A stretch of DNA of 47,570 nucleotides from a virus. The notes under the pieces were generated by a model that was not told the origin of the DNA, ran no database searches, and saw only the letters and a list, made by a program, of their open reading frames with translations. Each line of letters opens with the position of its first letter. The first letter of the stretch is position 1. The position numbers were made by a program, and so were the translations under genes. Of this stretch, positions 39,851 to 47,505 are shown piece by piece. Location of the stretch: the IMG/VR virus record IMGVR_UViG_3300029448_004129, positions 35,067-82,636 of that record; one strand, written 5' to 3'.

Positions 39851-42037
39851 ATGGCAACTTTTTCTGATGTAATATCTAAATTAGAGGAGAATAAAGGCGA
39901 TAACCGTGAGGTTACTGAGTCCTCAACGAAGGATCTATCTTCTACTATCATTGAGACGGCAAAGACCCAGAATAGGTCTTTTGGTCAATCTTTAGCATTA
40001 CAGTTTAAGAGAAATAATGACGCTCTAGGCAACATATCAAACACATTCTCAAATAACTTCCAGGAGATGATAAACTCTGCGGAAGACCAGGCTAATATGG
40101 CCGCAGATCAACAACAGGCAATGGCTGATCAGGCAGAGAGAAGTGCCCTACTAACCAAAAAAGGTGGGGGTGGAGATGATGGCTCAAAAGAAGCAGATGG
40201 TGTAGGTAAAGAGACGAAGAAAGGTCTTGCAGGCATACTCAGTAAATTAGGTATGGGTGCTGGTGGTATCATGTTAGGTGGTGGGGCATTACTCGCCGGG
40301 GCAGGATTACTCGCTGGTGGGGCAGGGGTTCTACTAGGTGAGTTGAATGAGTTAGATGGCAAGAAAGTAAGAGAAAATGTAAAAGAGTTATTAGGCATAT
40401 CTGATGACTTTGGTGGTAAGATAGGGTTCTTTGCTGAGGCAGGTACATTCGTTGTATCAATGACAGCAATTGGAGCGGGTCTGGCTGCATTTAGTATAGG
40501 CACAGGAGTTGCGGCAGCGGTAGATTATTTTTCTGCTTCAAGTGATTTCGCTAAAAACATTCGTGCCAATGTCAATGAATTATTAAGTATCAATGATGAC
40601 CATGGTGGTGATTTATCATTCTTAGCAGCAGGTGGGGCATTTGGTCTAGCCATGACTGGTATTGGGGCAGGTATCGCGGCATTTAGTGTTGGTGAGGCAG
40701 TTAGTGCTGGTGTTGATTACTTCTCAAAAGAAAGTGACTTCGCCAAAAATATAAGAGCCAATGTAAAAGAGTTATTGAGTATCAATGATGACCATGGTGG
40801 TTCATTAGAGTTCTTAAAAGACGGTGGTGGATTCTTTATTGCTATGACGGCTATAGGTGCGGGTCTTGCCGTATTCGGGGCAGGTTCTGCTGTTGCGGCA
40901 GCGTCTGATTCCTTTATTGCCCTTGACGCAAAAAGTATAGTTGATAATGTTACGACACTATTAGGTATCAATGATTTATTCACAGGGTTTGGAGACGCAT
41001 TAGTAGAAGGTGGTACGTTCTTCGTTGCCATGACGGGTATTGCTGCTGGTCTGGCTGTATTTGGCGCTGGGTCTGCGGTCGCAGCCCTAACAACTGGAGC
41101 GGGTGATTTCGTCAACCCAGATTGGGCACAAAGTATAGTTGATAATGTTACTACACTATTAAGTATCGCCAGTTTAGAAAATCTTGGTGACACGGCATTG
41201 TTCGTTGCCACTATGGGTGGTATTGGGGCAGGTCTCTTAGCATTTAGTGTTGGTAAGGCTGGGGCAGGTCTGGCAGAGGTTATTACACAATTCTCTGGTG
41301 TTGATTTCACACAAACAATAAAAGATAACGTCACAAGTTTATTAGGTATCATGGACGATCCTAACATCAACGTATCTAAGGCGGCAGACTTCACAACCGT
41401 CATGGGTGTTATAAGTGCGGGTCTATTGGCATTCTCTGGTGGTAAGTTAGTATCTGCCCTTGCCAATGTAGGTACATCTATACTCAACTTCTTATCAGGC
41501 GAAAAGAGTCCTGTACAGGAGATGTTAGACTTGGCTGATAATGCTAAGGATCTAACAACTGCTTCAACGGCACTAGATAGTCTGGCAATATCACTACAAT
41601 CCATATCTGGATTACAGTTTGATGGTAAAAAGATTAATATGAAAGAGTTTGCTAGTGACTTAGCAGAAAGTGTACCAGTTATAGAGGCAGCCATCATGGG
41701 TGGCACAATAAAGAAATTTGGTCTATTCAATGATATAGACTTTGAAGGTCTCGCAAGTCCAGAGATTGATTTTGATGTGGCAACTCAACGTATAAGAGAG
41801 TTACGTATGGCACTTGGTGCTGAAGTGGCACAGAAACAAGAAATGGCGGCAGATAGTGCCGCGGCACAAAATATGTCTAATATAAATGCTACCAACACGT
41901 CAGTTTCTAATACCAACGTTCAAAGTAAATCAACTTACTCTGTGGCAAGTTCAGTTCATAACCATGAGCGAACCGTTGGCATGATGAACAATATAAACGG
42001 TTCGCAATATAGTGAAACTCCTTTTGAAGATTTTTAA
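39851..42037 (+). CDS. Probable tail tape measure protein (728 aa)
   Basis: After a helical, polar start (about 120 residues) and a Gly-rich hydrophobic region (GAGGIMLGGGALLAGAGLLA), there are six repeats of about 60-66 residues. Each has a soluble strand-helix (IRANVNELLSINDDHGG or IVDNVTTLLGI) and a hydrophobic hairpin (AMTGIGAGIAAFSVGEAV). The last 200 residues are helical. A long repetitive protein with membrane-compatible hairpins, next to gp26 and EF-hand genes, fits a tape measure (T4 gp29 position) that may insert in the inner membrane at DNA entry. I cannot align it with gp29. Confidence 0.65.
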   Translation: MATFSDVISKLEENKGDNREVTESSTKDLSSTIIETAKTQNRSFGQSLALQFKRNNDALGNISNTFSNNFQEMINSAEDQANMAADQQQAMADQAERSALLTKKGGGGDDGSKEADGVGKETKKGLAGILSKLGMGAGGIMLGGGALLAGAGLLAGGAGVLLGELNELDGKKVRENVKELLGISDDFGGKIGFFAEAGTFVVSMTAIGAGLAAFSIGTGVAAAVDYFSASSDFAKNIRANVNELLSINDDHGGDLSFLAAGGAFGLAMTGIGAGIAAFSVGEAVSAGVDYFSKESDFAKNIRANVKELLSINDDHGGSLEFLKDGGGFFIAMTAIGAGLAVFGAGSAVAAASDSFIALDAKSIVDNVTTLLGINDLFTGFGDALVEGGTFFVAMTGIAAGLAVFGAGSAVAALTTGAGDFVNPDWAQSIVDNVTTLLSIASLENLGDTALFVATMGGIGAGLLAFSVGKAGAGLAEVITQFSGVDFTQTIKDNVTSLLGIMDDPNINVSKAADFTTVMGVISAGLLAFSGGKLVSALANVGTSILNFLSGEKSPVQEMLDLADNAKDLTTASTALDSLAISLQSISGLQFDGKKINMKEFASDLAESVPVIEAAIMGGTIKKFGLFNDIDFEGLASPEIDFDVATQRIRELRMALGAEVAQKQEMAADSAAAQNMSNINATNTSVSNTNVQSKSTYSVASSVHNHERTVGMMNNINGSQYSETPFEDF

Positions 42038-42120
42038 GCCGTCTGATACCTAGGCGTCTTCATTAGGTTGGATAAATTTTTAATCTTCTTTTGTTTCGAT
42101 TGTTTCTTTAAGTTTTTCAT
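42034..42120 (-). CDS. Possible 28-residue Lys-rich peptide
   Basis: MKNLKKQSKQKKIKNLSNLM, then KTPRYQTA, read leftward in the convergent gap. GGAG is 6 bases before the ATG and overlaps the end of the cyclase gene; the stop overlaps the tape measure stop through a shared TTAA. Very short, so only suggestive. Confidence 0.35.
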   Translation of the reverse strand: MKNLKKQSKQKKIKNLSNLMKTPRYQTA

Positions 42121-42121
42121 T

Positions 42122-44017
42122 TTAGTTCTCCTTTTGAATTGATTGAGCATTGTGCTCATTTGCCTCGATATCGTCATGCGATTTCTCCTCTGGTTTATAT
42201 ATGGTTATGAGTTCCTCTTTACCCTTAACCTTTATCTTATCTAACTCAACTGATTTAATATCAACCAATTGTTCCATAGTATAAGACGAATATATCGTAG
42301 GTGTAACTTTACCATTCTCATCTTTGTAATTTCTTGTGGACGCTTCTAAACGTGCCGCAAGATTTACAGCGTCACCAATAACTGAATAATCTAATCGCAT
42401 TTCACTACCCATATTACCTACTATACATGTACCAGTATTAACACCTGAACCAATGTTAATATCTGGTAAACCTTTTTCTTTAAACTCTTTCTTAATTCTA
42501 TCTGTCTCTTCCGCACACTCGATACTTGTCTTAACTGCCATCTCAGCATGGTTCTCACAATCAAGTGGTGCGTTCCAGAATGCCATTATACAATCACCCA
42601 TGTACTTGTCTATTGTACCACCATTCTTCATAACTATCATACTCATTCTGTTTAGATAGTCATTGATTACATTTACAAGTCCCTCTGGATCATCTTTGTT
42701 CTTATAGTATTCTGAAATAGGTGTGAAACCAACAATGTCCATGAATAAGAAACTCATTTCTTTTCTTTCACCACCTAGTTTTAATTTACTTGGGTCTTTT
42801 ACTAATATCGCCACTTGTCGTGGATCCAAGTATTTCTCAAACTGTTTTCTTATCTGTTGTTTTGCCCTAAACTCTAATATGAAACGTAGGAATGTGGCAT
42901 GGAATCCAGTAACCCATAGTGTCAATAATATCCATGTAACATCTATCAACACCAACGTCTCAAAGGCGATTGTGAAGTAGTTACCTATACCTAATGAGGC
43001 ACCAAGTAATGCAAGTCCAATAATCCAGTAAGGTGCAAATCTTGTTAATACTATTATAACACAACCTACCAGGAATGCAAGCGCTAATTCAATAAGACTA
43101 TCATATCTCTTTATCGTCTCTCCGTCAAGTATTGTTTGTAGTGAGTTGGCACTTATAACATAGTCGTACTGTTCACCTTTTGGCGTGGCAATAACACTCG
43201 ATAGACCCTCTGCCGTCAATGCGATTATAACTGTGGTACCTGCAGCCTCATCAAAATTATCACTCGCGGCACTAATTGTCTTAAACTCTTTATTCCAACG
43301 TAACCATATTCTTGCGTTTGCGTCTGTGTTTATAGTTGCATATGCAGGCACTCTCATCGCCACAACACCTGTTTGATCTGCTTTTACTTGATATGATGGA
43401 TCGCCAACAGCAACTCTAATTGTCTCTATCGCCATGTTAGGGTAAACTTCTTCACCAATCTTCATTAACAATGGCACTCGTCTCGTAACACCATCTATCT
43501 CTGGCGCCGTATTGATAACACCTACACCAGAAGCACATTCTGCCAACTCTGGTAGTGGTCCAACCATACCAGGCCATTCGTATAAGAAGTTGAGTGGGTC
43601 ACCTATCTTTGCCACACCTCTTGGTACAGGATTAGATGTTCTTTTTTGTACAGTACCAGTCTGTGCAATTACTGTACCATATGTTAGTGTCTCACAGAAA
43701 TCCATGTCACCATCAAATCTGTCTCTTTCACTAAACAATATTGGCATTACAATTATGCCTGTCTGTGCCTGTCGTAAATCAACAATCATATCTGCCAATA
43801 CTTGTCTTGGCCAAGGCCACTGTCCGTATTTCTCAATCGCTTCTTCGTCTATTGTTATGATTGTTATGTCCTGAGAAGGTGTGACTTCTTCGTTGCCTAG
43901 CACGTAGTCAAATGATTTAAGACGTAAGATTTCTTTGAAACCTGGGTCTTGTAATCCTATATAAGTCAACAATACCAACGTAATAAAGGCAGTTGACCAG
44001 TGGGTCAAAAACTTCAT
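42122..44017 (-). CDS. CHASE2-class III adenylate/guanylate cyclase (631 aa)
   Basis: Layout: membrane helix (about 8-22), CHASE2 sensor outside the membrane (about 30-300, with YGQWPWPRQVLADMIVDLRQ), three membrane helices (about 307-378), a linker, and a class III cyclase (about 418-608). The cyclase site is complete: metal Asp 427 (FMDIVGF) and Asp 475 (KYMGD), base-binding Lys 471, Ser 545 where bacterial type IIIb enzymes have Thr, and Asn 552/Arg 556 (VNLAARLE). It should make cAMP. CHASE2 cyclases in bacteria are often neighbours of FecR-domain proteins, as here. It lies ten bases after the curlin-like gene. A full, apparently intact membrane cyclase in a phage is remarkable. Confidence 0.92.
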   Translation of the reverse strand: MKFLTHWSTAFITLVLLTYIGLQDPGFKEILRLKSFDYVLGNEEVTPSQDITIITIDEEAIEKYGQWPWPRQVLADMIVDLRQAQTGIIVMPILFSERDRFDGDMDFCETLTYGTVIAQTGTVQKRTSNPVPRGVAKIGDPLNFLYEWPGMVGPLPELAECASGVGVINTAPEIDGVTRRVPLLMKIGEEVYPNMAIETIRVAVGDPSYQVKADQTGVVAMRVPAYATINTDANARIWLRWNKEFKTISAASDNFDEAAGTTVIIALTAEGLSSVIATPKGEQYDYVISANSLQTILDGETIKRYDSLIELALAFLVGCVIIVLTRFAPYWIIGLALLGASLGIGNYFTIAFETLVLIDVTWILLTLWVTGFHATFLRFILEFRAKQQIRKQFEKYLDPRQVAILVKDPSKLKLGGERKEMSFLFMDIVGFTPISEYYKNKDDPEGLVNVINDYLNRMSMIVMKNGGTIDKYMGDCIMAFWNAPLDCENHAEMAVKTSIECAEETDRIKKEFKEKGLPDINIGSGVNTGTCIVGNMGSEMRLDYSVIGDAVNLAARLEASTRNYKDENGKVTPTIYSSYTMEQLVDIKSVELDKIKVKGKEELITIYKPEEKSHDDIEANEHNAQSIQKEN

Positions 44018-44027
44018 ATAATACTAT

Positions 44028-44381
44028 TTAGTTTTGATTAACTGTTATGGTGCAAAATGTATGACCACACCATAGTGTGTTCGAATAAGATTTGTTATTA
44101 CCCGTTTGGTTGAAATACATTGATGAATTATTACTTGTTCTACCATCGACATTTACATCAAGTGAATTACCATCACCTATTTGATTTAACTGTATAATGA
44201 ATCCATCCATACTCACTATATCAAAATCAATGACATTATTCTCGCCATCTTGTACTATGTCTAAATCACCACCGTCTGTTTGATTGTCTATTGTTAGTGT
44301 TAGATCATTTGCCAGTATATCACTTGTCCAACAAGAGAATAGAAGATACACCAGAATACCAATTATTAAATATCTTATCAT
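44028..44381 (-). CDS. Curlin-like secreted repeat protein (117 aa)
   Basis: Signal peptide (MIRYLIIGILVYLLFSCWTS, end DILAND) then curlin-type strands with the G-x-x-N and Q-x-G pattern: IVQDGENNVIDFDI, FIIQLNQIGDGNSLDVNV, MYFNQTGNNKSYSN. It ends CTITVNQN. Cys 105 and 110 (CGHTFC) frame a turn. Curlin repeats form amyloid beta-solenoids on the cell surface and leave through CsgG. It is short and may be a nucleator or cap. The ATG has no ribosome site; GATAAATA ends five bases upstream. Confidence 0.75.
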   Translation of the reverse strand: MIRYLIIGILVYLLFSCWTSDILANDLTLTIDNQTDGGDLDIVQDGENNVIDFDIVSMDGFIIQLNQIGDGNSLDVNVDGRTSNNSSMYFNQTGNNKSYSNTLWCGHTFCTITVNQN

Positions 44382-44386
44382 GCTAT

Positions 44387-44394
44387 TATTTATC
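44387..44394 (-). promoter_or_regulatory. Late promoter abutting start codon (GATAAATA)
   Basis: GATAAATAATAGC runs into the ATG of the 117-residue curlin-like gene with a 5-base gap and no ribosome site. It drives a curlin-cyclase unit late in infection. Confidence 0.55.
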
Positions 44395-45315
44395 TTAGTA
44401 TTGTGTTACGGAGACAGCACAACCACCAACAGTTTGGCAATTTTGATTTAGTGTATATGATTGGGCACTCGTACTCTGATTTGATCCTTGTTGTAAATTA
44501 AAATCTGTACCATAACTTCCACCTAGTGTTATGTTAGCAGTATGTTGCCAGTTTTTCTTCTGGTCTATATCAACGTTGTTATCGTCATTATTGAGTGTGA
44601 GTGTTAACTCCTTACCAGAGTTATGTTCTTGTATGATATGGATATCGTTATCGTCTGAATATACATTGATGTCCATATCATGTCCAGATGTGTTGTTACT
44701 GGATCGTTGAGATAACATGATATCATTTCTATCACCAGTTACTCGTAAGTCCATACTATGACCACCTATTTCTAAGTTGTCATAACTAAAATTACCATTC
44801 CCATCTATTTTATAACCTTGACCCATTTTGATATTATTGTTATTACCTTGATAAACATTTAGTATCATGTGGTCTTGGTTACATGATGTGGCTGAACATT
44901 GTTGTTTCGCAATAACAGAATTATCATCATAATCTATCTCTAAATCCATGATAGCGTTATTGTGTATCTGTAGGGCGTCAAAATTATTATTGTCACCATG
45001 ATTGTCTAGGTACATTGTATTACCATCACCAGTTTGTACTGCGGTCATTGTACTTGATGTTTGATTATCAGAACCGTAATAGTGTTTGTATAGACCTATC
45101 TTATTATTATTACCAGTCTGTGTAAAATTAATCGTTTGATTTTTACCATACAATGTGGCAGGTGATGCTGCCGTACTCTTTGTAGATATCCTATTATTCT
45201 GACCGTCTTGCGTGATGGTTACCGTAACGTTAGTACCAACTTGACCTATGTAGATTTCATTGGTATAACCAGGGCTTGTCCAGATTAGAATGCTTATTAT
45301 CAGTATTCTTATCAT
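44395..45315 (-). CDS. Curlin-like secreted repeat protein (306 aa)
   Basis: Signal peptide (MIRILIISILIWTSPGYTNE), then about ten curlin-like repeats: VTITQDGQNNRIST, INFTQTGNNNKIGL, MTAVQTGDGNTMYL, NHGDNNNFDALQI, NVYQGNNNNIKMG, LRVTGDRNDIML, INVYSDDNDIHI, LTLNNDDNNVDIDQ, FNLQQGSNQSTS. N, D, Q and G dominate. Two Cys pairs (140/145, 293/299) stand in turns. The repeats are longer and less even than in E. coli CsgA (about 22 residues each). It has only a weak GAAAAG site before ATG. Confidence 0.8.
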   Translation of the reverse strand: MIRILIISILIWTSPGYTNEIYIGQVGTNVTVTITQDGQNNRISTKSTAASPATLYGKNQTINFTQTGNNNKIGLYKHYYGSDNQTSSTMTAVQTGDGNTMYLDNHGDNNNFDALQIHNNAIMDLEIDYDDNSVIAKQQCSATSCNQDHMILNVYQGNNNNIKMGQGYKIDGNGNFSYDNLEIGGHSMDLRVTGDRNDIMLSQRSSNNTSGHDMDINVYSDDNDIHIIQEHNSGKELTLTLNNDDNNVDIDQKKNWQHTANITLGGSYGTDFNLQQGSNQSTSAQSYTLNQNCQTVGGCAVSVTQY

Positions 45316-45356
45316 CTTTTCTATCGTACTTGGTTTTATCCTTAACGACCCTCTTT

Positions 45357-45728
45357 CTATATTTTGGTGTTCTCAGGTCTTTGGCTATTGGGTTCTGTTT
45401 CTTCATTTTTTTTCTTCGTAATCTTTTTCATCTTATCAATATATCTACGATATACTGCCGCCTCTGCCGTCTTACCCATAACTCTGGCACGTTGCTCCAT
45501 GGCAATCGCAGCCTGTATCTTATGAGCGTGTGTCTTACCACTGCCTTCTATCTTCTTTACACTTGCCTCTGCGGTCTTAACATCTTTGAACCCAAGACCT
45601 TTTATCGTGCCTTTTGGATTCTCGTCTGTGTATAAGTCACTATGTTTTTTACTACCTGCAGGCTGACCTTTCTTTCTAGGTATTCTTGGCGCCTCGATAA
45701 ATTCTTTAAACTTTAATATATCCCACAT
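45357..45728 (-). CDS. Lys-rich conserved protein of marine phages (123 aa)
   Basis: The core KKHSDLYTDENPKGTIKGLG, then FKDVKTAEASVKKIEGSGKT and HAHKIQAAIAMEQRARVMGK, with AVYRRYIDKMKK, is a known small domain in marine phages and large viruses (I recall a DUF5872-type name, not sure). It binds nothing that can be read from sequence. Its ATG overlaps the FecR stop as TAATG, so the two are translated together. Its place between secreted amyloid genes is odd, since it looks cytoplasmic. Confidence 0.7.
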   Translation of the reverse strand: MWDILKFKEFIEAPRIPRKKGQPAGSKKHSDLYTDENPKGTIKGLGFKDVKTAEASVKKIEGSGKTHAHKIQAAIAMEQRARVMGKTAEAAVYRRYIDKMKKITKKKNEETEPNSQRPENTKI

Positions 45729-46849
45729 TATTGTAACTGTTTTATTGTTATTGCGTTATCCTGTCCACCTAGTTCAAAATCATACATTTCAAACTCGTCT
45801 TGTATTATATTTAGTATATATCCATACTCTTTGTCAAGTCTTAATTCTATATATGCCCCACCAGCGTCTTCTCGTATCCATACCCATTGTGGATCCTCAT
45901 CTAATATAATGACACCTGTTACTGGATCTTTACCTAATCGTATTCCGTCTACTGATTTTTGTTTATCAAATTCATTTCTCATTTGTTTGGCAAGTTCTTC
46001 ATTGATTTGTGCTAGTATGTCTGCCAAAAAATTTTGTTGTAAGAAATCTATGTCTAAACCAGTTACATATAAATCTTCTTCTTCCTCTAAGTAGTCAACC
46101 TCTAAATCATCAAATTGTAAAAAGTCTAGGTCTAATGCGTCTGAAACTTCTTTTAATTTATCCTGATAATTTTCTTCCTCTAGTTTTTCTGGTTTTGCAA
46201 CGATTAACATATTATTAATCATATCTAATTCTAAGTCTAATTTTACAGGTGGTGATGGTGGACTCTCTGGCACGTTTACCTGTGTCGCTTGAAATGCCTG
46301 ATTGAGTATAACTTGTCCTGCACCACTTTCAACACTAATCTCACCAACTAAACAATTACCCTTTACATCACAACTTGGTAATAATATTATCGTACTACCA
46401 CCTAGTTCATCTATCGTCATAGAAAAATCTGTGCCCCTAACACCTATTGTTGCCGTGGGTGTTGTAATCGTTATATCTTGTCTGGAAGTTTTAGCAATTT
46501 GTCCTGACGCATATCTTATTGTGCCAAGTTTTGCTGATAGATTTAATTTACCTTTTTTTGTGTTAGGGTCATATACAAATTCATCTATAACTAATTTACT
46601 GTGTTGGGTTACATCTACCCTGGTATCATCTATGAATAGAATACCAACTTTACCATTACCAGTCTTTACAGTATCAAACTGTTCTACTTCTAATTCTTCT
46701 TGGATTGTTATATCTGTTTTATCACGGTCGATAACACCGTTACCTTCTAGTTGGTCAACGTTTCCTATGCTACCCCATAAAGAGGTAGCACAGAATATTA
46801 TTAATAATATTAAAAGTCCTCTAATCGTCCTGTGATATGTCAATATCAT
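45728..46849 (-). CDS. FecR-domain secreted protein (373 aa)
   Basis: After a signal or anchor helix (GLLILLIIFCATSLWGS) comes the FecR beta-domain: GNGKVGILFIDDTRVDVTQH, LVIDEFVYDPNTKKGKLNL, LGTIRYASGQIAK, ITTPTATIGVRGTDFS. The IGVRGTDF end is diagnostic. The C-terminal half is acidic and ends FELGGQDNAITIKQLQ, which looks like one curlin strand. I start at ATG 46849 because AGGTGA stands five bases before it; a GTG nine bases earlier is less good. In bacteria such proteins stand next to CHASE2 cyclases. It overlaps the previous curlin-like gene. Confidence 0.88.
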   Translation of the reverse strand: MILTYHRTIRGLLILLIIFCATSLWGSIGNVDQLEGNGVIDRDKTDITIQEELEVEQFDTVKTGNGKVGILFIDDTRVDVTQHSKLVIDEFVYDPNTKKGKLNLSAKLGTIRYASGQIAKTSRQDITITTPTATIGVRGTDFSMTIDELGGSTIILLPSCDVKGNCLVGEISVESGAGQVILNQAFQATQVNVPESPPSPPVKLDLELDMINNMLIVAKPEKLEEENYQDKLKEVSDALDLDFLQFDDLEVDYLEEEEDLYVTGLDIDFLQQNFLADILAQINEELAKQMRNEFDKQKSVDGIRLGKDPVTGVIILDEDPQWVWIREDAGGAYIELRLDKEYGYILNIIQDEFEMYDFELGGQDNAITIKQLQ

Positions 46850-47501
46850 GGTTGTCACCTACTGTTGTCAAATTGATTATGTTATCATACAAACCAGATT
46901 GTGTTATATCTACATCAGCGATTGATCCCGTATGGGAATGGACTAAGGTGTGTCCGTTAACATCACCATTACCATTTATATCAATTAAATAATTATTTGT
47001 ATCACCATTTACGGTCAACGTTAATATGGCACTCGTACCATCTATAGTAGCAGCAACAACGTTACTATCACTACCAGAGGCACCAGTTATACTTACAGTT
47101 GCGTTTGCCGCGTCTGCTGTCTCACCAATATCAATATCAATATCGTTACTATTACCTACCCATACAATGGAGGCTGTAGCAGTAGCACATGAGGATCCTG
47201 TCCCTGCGCTGTCACAATTGAAATCAATATCGTTTGAGTTACCAGTCGTACTAAACGTACCTGTGAAAGTTGCACCGTTTACATCAAACTTTAAAACGTT
47301 ACTATTACCAACCTGATCAATGTCGATAGTGGTAGTAGCACCAATCACGCTTGAAGCGGTTGTACTATTACCTACAGTATTGTTTTGTCCGTCTTGGGTA
47401 ATGTCGAGGTCAAGCGTTGCACCAGATTGTGTCACATAGATATCATTCGCACTTACCGGTAGTGCCAACAACATTACTATTACGATTAATTTAGCGTACA
47501 T
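46821..47501 (-). CDS. Curlin-like secreted repeat protein (226 aa)
   Basis: Signal peptide (MYAKLIVIVMLLALPVSAND), then LDITQDGQNNTVGN, IDIDQVGNSNVLKFDV, TTGNSNDIDFN, IVWVGNSNDIDIDI, TVNGDTNNYLIDIN, DITQSGLYDNIINL and TVGDNHDIDISQ: seven to eight curlin-like strand-turn units. Cys 96 and 105 frame a loop (CDSAGTGSSC). GGAG precedes the ATG and lies in the stop of the CsgG-like gene. It is the first curlin gene after the pore gene. Confidence 0.8.
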   Translation of the reverse strand: MYAKLIVIVMLLALPVSANDIYVTQSGATLDLDITQDGQNNTVGNSTTASSVIGATTTIDIDQVGNSNVLKFDVNGATFTGTFSTTGNSNDIDFNCDSAGTGSSCATATASIVWVGNSNDIDIDIGETADAANATVSITGASGSDSNVVAATIDGTSAILTLTVNGDTNNYLIDINGNGDVNGHTLVHSHTGSIADVDITQSGLYDNIINLTTVGDNHDIDISQDD

Positions 47502-47505
47502 TACT

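Noticed and set aside
40717-41730. Minus-strand open frame (337 codons) opposite the tape measure
   Set aside because: Composition (Ala, Pro, Asn, Ser) is that of a shadow frame and the plus-strand gene has clear repeats and context.
42034-42121. Terminator between the convergent tape measure and cyclase genes
   Set aside because: I could not find a stem followed by a T-tract; GAAGA...TCTTC pairing is too distant to support a call.
44025-44032. Late promoter before the cyclase (ACTAAATA)
   Set aside because: It differs from NATAAATA in a core position; the cyclase is more likely read through from the curlin-like gene ten bases away.
46850-46858. GTG start for the FecR protein
   Set aside because: The ATG at 46849 has AGGTGA at good spacing; the GTG lies inside that ribosome site.
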